From assembly GCA_002385265.1 (NCBI GenBank), contig DGDD01000061.1, positions 1 through 6,795 on the forward strand: a stretch of 6,795 bases of DNA, written 5' to 3'. Source of the stretch: Chitinophagaceae bacterium UBA3961. GTDB taxonomy: Bacteria; Bacteroidota; Bacteroidia; Chitinophagales; Chitinophagaceae. Positions 1 to 6,618 of this stretch are shown here, piece by piece. The position numbers and the translations under genes were made by a program. Numbering within the stretch: the first letter of the stretch is position 1; every line of letters begins with the position of its first letter. A model generated the notes under the pieces. The model was given only the letters and a program-made list of their open reading frames with translations, was not told the origin of the DNA and did no database searches.

Positions 1-154
1 TTATTTTCAATAAAGGTAAACTCATCTATAATTTCTATCTGGTTTAGTAGTAGCTCGTGTCAGTGGCTGAGCAATACAAACAATCGTTTGCTACAGTCAG
101 ATTAACTGTATAGCCTTCACTTTTTATTTTTTCTAATAGTTCCTCTTTTGTCAT
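1..154 (-). pseudogene. PRPP-synthetase-like small protein, frameshifted and cut by window edge
   Basis: An ATG at 152-154 opens a frame reading MTKEELLEKIKSEGYTVNLT and then NDCLYCSATDT before reaching a TAA at about residue 37. A second frame then reads LLLNQIEIIDEFTFIEN to the window edge. Together these match the usual order of the small Bacteroidota family often labelled 'phosphoribosylpyrophosphate synthetase': a helix with K..GY, a Cys-containing strand, then an (E/D)I.IDE..F.E stretch. Adding one base near 48-57 would rejoin the frames, so a single-base loss is inferred. The gene follows the DUF2721 gene directly and is a partial paralogue of the N-terminal domain of the gene at 553-1110. 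The family label is a historical one; no PRPP synthetase active-site signature is visible, and the true function is unknown. A genuine 36-residue peptide is possible but less likely. Confidence 0.5.
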
Positions 155-534
155 GCTTTATTTATGATTTTATTGAATTGTTTTTTACGGATGATAATTT
201 GTTTATAACCATATACAATTAATATGGCAAGTGAAATAAGTAAAGAAACGGTTCCGCAAATTAATAAAACATTAGGAGCTTCATTCATCTGTAAAAATGC
301 ACCAACTATTCCTGAACAAACAAAAAAGCTACAAGATAAGTACAGGAAAAAAGTTGCATGGGTTAGCTTTCCAAGTTGTGCAATCTTTAGAGTAATAATT
401 TCTTTTTGAAAATCATCGCATTTTTCTCTGAGCAGTATTCTAATTTCTTCATTTACTCCAAGCAATTGATTAGTTGTGGAAACTATTAATACTCCGACTC
501 CCGGAATTATTGTTATTGGCAGATACCACTCCAT
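151..534 (-). CDS. DUF2721 family membrane protein
   Basis: This 127-residue protein of unknown function is probably in the inner membrane. It has three hydrophobic segments: residues about 4-25, with LPITIIPGVGVLIVSTTNQL; about 58-82; and about 88-110. The first has the family pattern of a Pro-Gly-containing helix ending in a (S/T)(S/T)N.L motif. A charged, helical loop between segments one and two (VNEEIRILLREKCDDF and onward) and a basic tail (KKQFNKIINKA) should lie on the cytoplasmic side. Length and layout fit DUF2721. The gene starts 18 bases after the stop of the 185-residue gene, so it is probably co-transcribed with it. Its last bases overlap the ATG of the following frameshifted gene. 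No function can be assigned from the sequence. Confidence 0.75.
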   Translation of the reverse strand: MEWYLPITIIPGVGVLIVSTTNQLLGVNEEIRILLREKCDDFQKEIITLKIAQLGKLTHATFFLYLSCSFFVCSGIVGAFLQMNEAPNVLLICGTVSLLISLAILIVYGYKQIIIRKKQFNKIINKA

Positions 535-552
535 TATATAATGTCAATTATT

Positions 553-1110
553 TTAATTTTCCTCATTATAATTCTCTACTTTCAAACTTTTGTCCTTAAT
601 AACTGATGTTACCAACCAAACGTATTCCTTTTTTTCTTTATCCCAGCCTAAAGCTTCAAAACTATTCCCGAAAGGGCAACGTGGAAAGTCGGGGAATCCC
701 TTTCTTAAAGAGAATCTTTCAGGATTTTCCAAATAAATATTTTTTGTTATTTTTCTTAGATTGTATTTCAGTGCGCTCTCTTGGTCAACAATAACTTTTG
801 TTTCAGAATTTTCCTGAAATTTATGCTGAATAGATTCAGAATCAATACTCTCAACCCTGTTGAGTGAATCTATAAGTAATCCCTTTAGCGTTTTATCTTT
901 ACTTGTTATGGCAAATAATCGCTGTACATCACCATCTTCGGCCTCACTGCTCTCTATAATTTTATAAGATAGATCTATATCAAAATCCTCCATCTTAAAG
1001 CTTTTTTTAGCTTCTGTTGCATAAAGAATATTACACTTTATTTTAAAGTCTTCTTTGTAGCCTTGATCAATTAAATCTGCTACTATAAAAATTAGATTCT
1101 CTTTATTCAT
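553..1110 (-). CDS. PRPP-synthetase-like domain fused to an unrecognised C-terminal domain
   Basis: The 185-residue protein has two parts. Residues 1 to about 85 match the small Bacteroidota family often labelled 'phosphoribosylpyrophosphate synthetase': LIDQGYKEDFKIK, a single Cys at 26, the MEDFDIDLSYKI stretch, an acidic SSEAEDGDVQRLFAITS segment and KGLLIDS. Members of that family are commonly about 100 residues long, so the remainder is an extension. Residues 86-112 look like a polar linker. Residues about 113-180 form a second, compact-looking unit with RKGFPDFPRCPFGNSFEALG and a Trp-rich strand (YVWLVTSVIKDK) that I do not recognise. The upstream TAA and this ATG are directly adjacent (TAAATG), which suggests translational coupling to the 276-residue gene. 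No real PRPP synthetase activity should be assumed. Cytoplasmic; no signal peptide or membrane segment is seen. Confidence 0.65.
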   Translation of the reverse strand: MNKENLIFIVADLIDQGYKEDFKIKCNILYATEAKKSFKMEDFDIDLSYKIIESSEAEDGDVQRLFAITSKDKTLKGLLIDSLNRVESIDSESIQHKFQENSETKVIVDQESALKYNLRKITKNIYLENPERFSLRKGFPDFPRCPFGNSFEALGWDKEKKEYVWLVTSVIKDKSLKVENYNEEN

Positions 1111-1941
1111 TTAATTTATTGTTTTATTAATTTGTTCACTACTTTGCTTAATAAATGGTAGTACAGCATCTAAGAATTCAGCACTATCATTGAAATCATC
1201 CATTCGTAGAATTGCTCCTTTCCATCCTTCCTTTTGCCATTCTCCAACGGTTAAAACCGAATCCGAAATTATTTGCTGGTTGTTTTTATAAAAACTGTTA
1301 TAAAAATAAGGGACTTTACACACCTCATTATCTGCCGGTGCATATCCCGCATATTGAATAATATTGTCATCTAAAAAACAGACAATACCTGTGTCAAAAT
1401 TATATGGCCATACCCGAGGAAGTTCAGCGTGGATGTTGTTTGAAATAATATAACTTATTAGCAGATTGTTGGCTGATGATCGAATTAATTCAAACTGGTG
1501 AATTAATGATTTTTCTGGTGTAAATAATTTCCCATTAATATTAGTGAGTTCAGGGTATCTGAATTCCACGTGATCATGGAACTTTTTGGGGTCCAATCCA
1601 AATTTTGAAAGAGTTTCAGCAGTTTTTTTTAGGACATAATCTAACGAATTGTTCTTTAAAAGAACTAGTTGTTCCTGTTTTGGTTTTGTCTCCGTCTCTG
1701 TTTCAAAATGTATGTGAAAGTGCGAAGGGTGATAGGAAACGCTTAAGACCTCATCGTTGGGTAAATGTATGTGTCTTGTTTCTAGGTGCAAATTAGTGCT
1801 GCACCAAAAAAAATTAGTATGGCTATCGTCAGCTTCAGGTTCAATGTAAGCTTTAGAGATAGCCCCCAAAATTCTTCCAATATTGCTAACAGCACGCTCA
1901 GTATTAATAAATCGCTCAATATTTTCCCTGTTCACTATCAT
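1111..1941 (-). CDS. Hypothetical protein with histidine-rich segment (possibly DUF5996-like)
   Basis: I do not firmly recognise this 276-residue protein. It has no signal peptide or membrane segment and is probably cytoplasmic. Residues 52-78 hold seven histidines (H52, H57, H59, H71, H74, H76, H78) in alternating strand-like patterns, followed by an acidic TETETKPKQEQ turn. The order seen is an N-terminal helix, the W46-C47-S48-T49-N50-L51 strand, a His-rich beta pair, then a helix with LSKFGLDPKKF and an FRYPE motif. A later LPRVWPYNFDTGIVCF stretch and an FYNSFY motif loosely recall DUF5996 proteins, but this is a weak, from-memory resemblance. The start is supported by an ATGA overlap with the ytxJ stop, implying coupled translation at the end of a redox gene run. 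A metal-binding role is an inference from the histidines only. Confidence 0.6.
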   Translation of the reverse strand: MIVNRENIERFINTERAVSNIGRILGAISKAYIEPEADDSHTNFFWCSTNLHLETRHIHLPNDEVLSVSYHPSHFHIHFETETETKPKQEQLVLLKNNSLDYVLKKTAETLSKFGLDPKKFHDHVEFRYPELTNINGKLFTPEKSLIHQFELIRSSANNLLISYIISNNIHAELPRVWPYNFDTGIVCFLDDNIIQYAGYAPADNEVCKVPYFYNSFYKNNQQIISDSVLTVGEWQKEGWKGAILRMDDFNDSAEFLDAVLPFIKQSSEQINKTIN

Positions 1942-2285
1942 AAACTAGACAGTATTTTATCCACTTGAATACTACTATGGCTAAGTGTTAATACTACTTT
2001 TTTATCTTTCAATACGATAATCTGCGGAGACTGATGCAACACCTTAAGTACATCAGCAATATAATTGGAAACGCTACGATAGGTTAGTAAATCCAAATAA
2101 TTAAAATCAGCTTTTTCCTCTAACAAGCCTGCGCCTTCTGCCAGCTTTTCATAAGCATAAGCACTGATTCCACAGGACGTACTATGCTTAAAAATAATTT
2201 GTGGTTTTACCACAGATTCGTCAATAATCTTTCCCAAATCCTCTTTTGATTTGATGTGATCCCAAGCTTTTTTATGATTAGCCAT
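1938..2285 (-). CDS. ytxJ: Monothiol bacilliredoxin YtxJ (BrxC-like)
   Basis: This 115-residue protein has a thioredoxin-like fold and no signal peptide. The motif IFKHSTSCGIS places the single active-site cysteine at residue 38, in the position of the TRC motif of YtxJ proteins. Further family marks are LDLLTYRSVSNYIA (64-77) and HQSPQIIVLKD (84-94), with the expected cis-proline at 87, and LSHSSI near the C-terminus. The only other family-specific thiol position is absent, so this is a monothiol enzyme. Known members reduce mixed disulfides between proteins and bacillithiol, so a bacillithiol-making host is implied but not shown here. The start lies 8 bases inside the end of trxA and its stop overlaps the next start, so it is embedded in the operon. 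Thioredoxin next door may share substrates or complement it. Confidence 0.88.
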   Translation of the reverse strand: MANHKKAWDHIKSKEDLGKIIDESVVKPQIIFKHSTSCGISAYAYEKLAEGAGLLEEKADFNYLDLLTYRSVSNYIADVLKVLHQSPQIIVLKDKKVVLTLSHSSIQVDKILSSL

Positions 2286-2604
2286 TTGTAATTATTTCGT
2301 TTAGTTTATGGATAAGGTTTTGTTCATTTTGCATTCCTACTGCTTTTGCCACTATTTTCCCTTTTTTTACAAAGAAAAGCGCTGGGATACTTCGTACCCC
2401 AAACTCACCTGCTAGTTCAGAACTATTATCAACGTTTACTTTTGCAACAGATGCTTTTCCCGCCATTTGAGCAGCCACTTTTTCGAGTACCGGATGTAAA
2501 GCCTGACAAGGGCCACACCAATCAGCGTAAAAATCTATTAACAGAACTTCATTATTTAAAATGGCTTCGCCAAAATTAGAGTTATCTAAATGGAGTATTT
2601 TCAT
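2278..2604 (-). CDS. trxA: Thioredoxin
   Basis: This 108-residue cytoplasmic thioredoxin is of standard length. The sequence shows a complete active site, DFYADWCGPCQ, with the redox pair Cys30 and Cys33, the buried Asp24 and the cis-proline at 74 in RSIPALFF. A C-terminal glycine (GMQNEQNL) follows at the expected place. Thioredoxins reduce protein disulfides and are recycled by thioredoxin reductase, which is not in this window. The N-terminus (MKILHLDNSNFGEAIL) is short and free of a signal peptide, unlike the secreted TlpA-type thioredoxins that Bacteroidota also have. It starts 4 bases after the dps stop and its end overlaps ytxJ by 8 bases, so it is translated as part of the same unit. 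No Shine-Dalgarno site is seen before the start. Confidence 0.95.
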   Translation of the reverse strand: MKILHLDNSNFGEAILNNEVLLIDFYADWCGPCQALHPVLEKVAAQMAGKASVAKVNVDNSSELAGEFGVRSIPALFFVKKGKIVAKAVGMQNEQNLIHKLNEIITNG

Positions 2605-2608
2605 AATA

Positions 2609-3088
2609 TTAGTTTTTTAAGAATGATGAGTACATCCACACTAGTTTTTCCTGAGAAGCAATATATTCACTCATTAACGAAGCAGTTCCTTCATCGTTGG
2701 TATCATTTGCTATTTCTAACAATTCGCGCTGTAAGGTGATTATAATTTTGAAAGAGTTTAAAACATCTTTTACTCCTTCGATGCCATTGCTTGTTTCTAT
2801 TATTGCTTCAGCTATAGTGGATAACTTTTTGTAATCAGAATAATTGTGTTTTGGAGCATGTTCTAATGTTAGGATACGTTCTGCAACTTCATCAACTTTA
2901 GTAGACAAGTCGTTGTAAAGTTCCTCGAATTTTTCATGTAATTCGAAGAATTTTTCTCCTTTAATGTTCCAGTGATAACCACGTGTGTTTTGAGTAAAAA
3001 TAGAGTAGTTGGCTAATAATGTATTTAATTTATTTGCTAAATTCTCCGACTTCTTGGTGTCAAGCCCAATTCTATTTACGTTTTCCAT
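2609..3088 (-). CDS. dps: Dps family ferritin-like DNA-protection protein
   Basis: This 159-residue protein is a Dps mini-ferritin. Known family members form dodecamers, oxidise ferrous iron with hydrogen peroxide and store it, and many bind DNA in starved cells. The ferroxidase residues are all present with the spacing known from E. coli Dps: His39, His51, Asp66 and Glu70, in GYHWNIKG, ELHEKF and DEVAERI. Downstream helices, including SMSEYIASQEKLVWMY near the C-terminus, fit the four-helix bundle. The N-terminus is short (MENVNRIGLDTKKSENLANK) and only modestly basic, so strong DNA binding through a long lysine tail is not evident. It starts 9 A-rich bases after the Gre-like gene and is 4 bases before trxA. 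This places iron detoxification and thiol repair in one unit, which suggests control by oxidative stress or starvation. Confidence 0.93.
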   Translation of the reverse strand: MENVNRIGLDTKKSENLANKLNTLLANYSIFTQNTRGYHWNIKGEKFFELHEKFEELYNDLSTKVDEVAERILTLEHAPKHNYSDYKKLSTIAEAIIETSNGIEGVKDVLNSFKIIITLQRELLEIANDTNDEGTASLMSEYIASQEKLVWMYSSFLKN

Positions 3089-3097
3089 GTTTTTTTG

Positions 3098-3541
3098 TTA
3101 GTTAATTGCCTCAATTAAAAATTTTCTTTGATTAAAAATGAATTCATCGCCTGCTTTTTTACCTTTTAAGCACCCATATATAGGCGCATCTGTTGCAATC
3201 CCCATAAATTTACGGCCATCAATTTCAAATTGTGATTTAGAGACAGCGACTATCATGCAGCGACCATTAACACTCACAATAGCGCCAGGCTCAACAATTG
3301 TAGTTGGCTCGAAGCTAAGTGATTTTATAGTTTCCAAATGATGCGCGTGCTCATGTATAACAGTGTCAATTTTTTTCGCTACATCTAGGCTTTGATTCAA
3401 ATGAGAATTATCATCTGGGTCTGTTACTTCCCCTACCTTAGGTGTGCTGTTTGTTAAAAAATCTTCATAATCGTTTACTGTTAATTCAATATGATTTTGT
3501 TCCAGTTTGATAAGTGCTTCCTTAATTTTTTGCTTGTCCAT
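3098..3541 (-). CDS. GreA/GreB-type elongation-factor-like protein
   Basis: This 147-residue protein has a C-terminal half (about 82-147) like the Gre C-terminal, FKBP-like domain: VEPGAIVSVNGR, a strand-rich middle, then TDAPIYGCLKGKKAGDEF, matching the SP(I/L)..ALLGK..GD signature. The N-terminal half is helical (helices about 2-30 and 48-75) around a KVGEVTDPDDNSH segment, with acidic residues at 41, 43 and 44, and ends in an HEHAHHL run. GreA carries its acidic tip at about residues 41 and 44, so a finger-like hairpin entering the RNA polymerase secondary channel is plausible but shorter than in GreA. Such proteins are known in Bacteroidota, usually under 'transcription elongation factor'. 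It sits 35 bases after the broken lipoprotein gene and 9 before dps, apparently first in the stress-gene run. Transcript cleavage activity is inferred only. Confidence 0.7.
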   Translation of the reverse strand: MDKQKIKEALIKLEQNHIELTVNDYEDFLTNSTPKVGEVTDPDDNSHLNQSLDVAKKIDTVIHEHAHHLETIKSLSFEPTTIVEPGAIVSVNGRCMIVAVSKSQFEIDGRKFMGIATDAPIYGCLKGKKAGDEFIFNQRKFLIEAIN

Positions 3542-3576
3542 TTTTCTTGTTTTAACTTGTTTTTTAATTCTGTTGT

Positions 3577-4949
3577 TTATTTTTCAATGTCAAAGCCATC
3601 CAGGCCTCCTAAATCATACACTCCCGTTTGCCCAATTTTATCTTTTGTGGCTTCTATATTGTAAAGCGATTTATAGGCAACTCCATCTTTTGTTATATCG
3701 AAACGGCTAATTGAATATGATGTAAGTGAGCCTAAAAAGTAAACAAACTTATTATCTGGTGTAACATAAATATCTTTACTATCTTCAATAGGTGCGTTAT
3801 CTCCTCGTTTTTCGAAGCCTATGTTTTTTGTAACCATGCCTGTTTCATCAAGTTCGTAAGTTCCCAATACATTTGTAGAAAAACTACACACATACAGTCT
3901 TTTTGCATCAGGCGATACGGCTGTCCAGCAGGCTTCATCTACATTACCATCAATGCCTGTTATAAAGGTTTTAATTTTGGATAGTTTTGTTTTGTCATCT
4001 TTTAAAATCATTAGTCCCTGATCAATTTTTTCAGGAATCAGGTTAAAGTTGGAAACATACAACATATCGCTATTTTTGCTCCAGTTAAATCCTACTGAGC
4101 CTATTATTCCTTCTTCTTCAAAATAACGAGGATTAGACACTTTACCATTATCGAAATCGTAAACATACACTCAGCTTGGTCGTGTTTCTTTAAGTATTGG
4201 TTTTGCAGTTAAAAAATGAGGCACCCCCCATAATGTAACGGCCAATTTTGTTCCATCAGGGCTAAATTTAACATCACAAGGTCCGCCATTTTGGCGGTTG
4301 TATTCACCTACCAGGCTTTGATAAGTTAATGTTCCTGTATTGGAGTTTAATTTAAAAAGCTGAACCGTCCGTTCTTTATCTGTAGGATCTGGTTTCGTTA
4401 GGTCTTGTTTAAAGAAATCATCACTTGGCAGGCGTTGTAATTTATCTCCATCATATATTACAGTAGGGGTATTCCACTGATTTCCCACTAGAATCCAGAA
4501 TTCGTTTTCGGACCCCGCAACAGGCATCCATCCAATAGTTACGGGTCTTGTTCCATGGGATGGTGTGTTTGCAACAAAGTGCAAACTGCCTGATTTTTTA
4601 TCGACATGAAAAACAGCAATTGAATTAGCTCCTGTATTGCATGTTAGTAAGCAATTGCCTACTATTTTTGTAGCTCCTTGCGCATCATAGTCGCCATGTG
4701 CCGGAGCCGCATGGTCAGAGCCTCCCTTTGCTCCTGTACTATAGCTCTTTTCATCTCCTAAACTACCATCACTATAGCGTGTCAGTTGTATTACCTTATT
4801 TTCGCCTTCACCATTGGTTGTGGTGTAAATGTAACCTAGTGCTAGTTTTTCAGGTTGTTTATTTTCTGTTTTTTTTCTTCAGAATCGCTACAACTACACA
4901 AATGTGATATAATTGCAATGACTGCGATGATGCTTAATTTAATTTTCAT
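3577..4949 (-). pseudogene. Lactonase-like beta-propeller lipoprotein, disrupted by frameshift and stop
   Basis: The ATG at 4947-4949 starts a lipoprotein signal (MKIKLSIIAVIAIISHLCSC) with a lipobox ending at Cys20, followed by SDSEEKK. A frame break follows at the A8 tract (4869-4876). Adding one A rejoins the reading to TENKQPEKLALGYIYTT. The frame then stays open to an in-frame TGA at 4171-4173, after KPILKETRPS, and resumes with VYVYDFDNGKVS to the stop at 3577. Repaired, it would be about 457 residues. Repeated blade-like strands such as VFHVDKKSGSLHFVANTPSHG, PCDVKFSPDGTKLAV and RLYVCSFSTNVLGTYELD resemble the lactonase/6-phosphogluconolactonase-type seven-bladed propeller, though catalytic residues cannot be assigned. 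Both segments lack valid starts of their own. The TGA probably replaces an arginine codon (CGA) or a tryptophan codon (TGG). If repaired, the protein would be a lipid-anchored, perhaps surface-exposed, propeller. Confidence 0.75.
4869..4876 (-). repeat. A8 homopolymer tract at the frame break of the lipoprotein
   Basis: Eight consecutive A residues on the coding strand, with an A-rich flank (GAAG before, CAGAAAA after), lie about nine residues after the lipid-anchor cysteine. The signal-peptide frame is open upstream and the propeller frame is open downstream, and nine A's would join them. Such a tract is prone to both slipped-strand mutation and homopolymer sequencing error. Confidence 0.7.
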
Positions 4950-4980
4950 TCTAGGTGATTTTTAAATAAATTATTTGAGC

Positions 4981-4988
4981 TAAATATA
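4981..4988 (-). promoter_or_regulatory. Weak candidate -7 box of a Bacteroidota promoter
   Basis: The coding strand reads TATATTTA, one base away from the Bacteroidota -7 consensus TAnnTTTG, 32 bases before the lipoprotein ATG. No TTTG or TTG box is present at the expected distance upstream, so support is poor. This is the only intergenic space over 90 bases in the window (4950-5050), which makes it the most likely site for a promoter between selO and the lipoprotein. Confidence 0.22.
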
Positions 4989-5050
4989 CATGGACTTTAT
5001 TTCCTGGAGTGTATAAAAAACACATTTTTATTGTAAATTTTTCCTGTATT

Positions 5051-6604
5051 TTAGGAACTACAACTCAGCTGTGAGCAGCCAATTTTTTCTTTAGCCCAAT
5101 CGGGACGTAAAGCAAACCATTTTTGCATATCGGGTTGCTCATGATAGGGCGCTTTTAGTAGTTCGAACAACTCTTTTAAAACCGAATAGTCACCCTTATC
5201 AGCAGCATCGATCGCCAATTGTGCCATATAGTTTCGTAAAACGTATTTGGGATTTACTTTTTTCATTTTAAGTTTTCTAAGACTATCTTGCTCTTGTACA
5301 AGGATTTTAGCATATAATTCCAGCCATTTACTCCATTTGCCCGCGTGTAATGCAAAGTTATTGGAATAACTAGTTTGAGGAAGTACATCTAAAAAGGTTT
5401 GAGGGCTCTCCGGAGCGAAATCAATTAGTTTTCTGAAAAATAGAGTATAATCAACCTCACTATCTTCTAGCAGATGTTTCAAATCTTTAATTACTACACT
5501 GCTTTCCTCTGTATATTCATTAATTCCCAATTTATTTAACATCATTTCAATATGTAGAGCCGCATATTTTTTTTGATATATAGCTAAAATCCCTTCCAAT
5601 ATTTTAACATCACCAATAAGAGGGAATAACGCATTTGCTAGTTGCACAAGATTCCACAAAGCAACATGTGATTGGTTACCAAAGCGATATCGTTTTTTTT
5701 CAGCATCTGTTGTGTTTGGCGTCCAGTTTGGGTCGTAATTTTCTAGCCATCCATAGGGGCCGTAATCTATTGTTAAGCCAAGAATAGACATGTTATCTGT
5801 ATTCATCACGCCATGCACAAAGCCAACTCGCTGCCATTCAATTATCATTTTGAGTGTTTTCTCCATAACTGATTTATAAAATTCCACATAAGCATCTACT
5901 CCTTTATTTAAGTCAATTTCCGGATAAAAGTTTGTGATTGTGTAATCAGTTAATTTTTTTAATGTATCAACATCTCCTTGCGCTGCAAGTATTTCGAAGT
6001 TCCCAAAGCGGACAAAGCTAGGGGCAACGCGACATACAATGGCTCCTTTTTCAAAAGCGGCTTGCCCATCGTATAGCATATCTCTTAAAACAACATCACC
6101 AGTTAAACAAATTGAAAGCGCACGAGTGGTAGCAACGCCTAAATGGTACATGGCTTCACTGCACAAATACTCTCTTATGGAAGACCTCAGAACCGCTAAG
6201 CCGTCAGCATTTCGTGAATAGGGTGTTTTCCCTGCACCTTTTAATTGCAGTGCCCATTGAGTATCGTTTTGTGATATTTCAAATAAGTTAATTGCCCTGC
6301 CATCGCCCAATTGCCCAGCCCAATTACCGAATTGATGCCCGCCATAGCACATGGCATAAGGCTTTGTGTTCTTATAAACTGTTTTACCCGAAAATACGTT
6401 TAAGAACTCTTCATTAGAAACATCTTCTTTATTAATCCCTAATGCGTCAGTCAATTCATCTGATGTATGAATTAATGAAGGATTCTTTGGGCTGGTTGGT
6501 TTTACATAGGAGAAACAGGCATTTGGTACTTGTCTCACAAAGTTGTTTTCAATTGGGTCGGCGGGCAGATGCGACGTGAATGTGTTGTTTATATTGAGTT
6601 TCAT
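5051..6604 (-). CDS. selO: Protein adenylyltransferase SelO (YdiU family)
   Basis: This 517-residue pseudokinase-fold enzyme is of normal family length. SelO transfers AMP from ATP to protein hydroxyl groups; E. coli SelO modifies redox proteins such as glutaredoxin. Visible signatures are YGGHQFGNWAGQLGDGRA (88-104), LQLKGAGKTPYSR (120-131, with Lys122 as the nucleotide-binding lysine), SSIREYLCSEAM, CRVAPSFVRFGNFE and the catalytic loop HGVMNTDNMSILGLTIDYGP. In the last, Asp270, Asn271 and Asp280 match the general base and metal ligands by spacing. The protein ends in CSQLSCSS, with Cys515 third from the end, the position of selenocysteine in animal SelO. The partner cysteine known from E. 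coli seems to be replaced by Pro296, in NWTPNTTD. The start is the first ATG, 14 bases after the GNAT stop and without a Shine-Dalgarno site. It is probably co-transcribed with that gene. Confidence 0.96.
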   Translation of the reverse strand: MKLNINNTFTSHLPADPIENNFVRQVPNACFSYVKPTSPKNPSLIHTSDELTDALGINKEDVSNEEFLNVFSGKTVYKNTKPYAMCYGGHQFGNWAGQLGDGRAINLFEISQNDTQWALQLKGAGKTPYSRNADGLAVLRSSIREYLCSEAMYHLGVATTRALSICLTGDVVLRDMLYDGQAAFEKGAIVCRVAPSFVRFGNFEILAAQGDVDTLKKLTDYTITNFYPEIDLNKGVDAYVEFYKSVMEKTLKMIIEWQRVGFVHGVMNTDNMSILGLTIDYGPYGWLENYDPNWTPNTTDAEKKRYRFGNQSHVALWNLVQLANALFPLIGDVKILEGILAIYQKKYAALHIEMMLNKLGINEYTEESSVVIKDLKHLLEDSEVDYTLFFRKLIDFAPESPQTFLDVLPQTSYSNNFALHAGKWSKWLELYAKILVQEQDSLRKLKMKKVNPKYVLRNYMAQLAIDAADKGDYSVLKELFELLKAPYHEQPDMQKWFALRPDWAKEKIGCSQLSCSS

Positions 6605-6618
6605 AGTGTTTTTTATTT

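Noticed and set aside
553..1110. True ribose-phosphate pyrophosphokinase activity for the PRPP-synthetase-like gene
   Set aside because: The protein is far too short and lacks the PRPP-binding motif and the N-terminal ATP-binding region of real PRPP synthetases. The label is inherited from database annotation.
2346..2579. Plus-strand open frames opposite trxA, dps, the lipoprotein and selO
   Set aside because: They lie fully antisense to well-supported genes, have low-complexity, Leu/Phe/Tyr-rich translations and no family signature.
4171..4173. In-frame TGA read as selenocysteine in the propeller protein
   Set aside because: The flanking residues (RPS before, VYVYDFD after) look like an ordinary propeller strand with no redox motif, and I saw no clear hairpin of SECIS type just downstream. 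The same gene also carries a frameshift.
3577..4584. Two separate genes starting at a GTG (4168-4170) and a TTG (4582-4584)
   Set aside because: Both starts are internal to one continuous propeller sequence, with homologous-looking protein running on upstream of each. They are fragments of a single broken gene.
5009..5023. Hairpin GTGT-ATAAAAA-ACAC after selO as a terminator
   Set aside because: The stem is only four pairs and AT-rich with no GC core, and no clean U-tract follows it. It is too weak to call.
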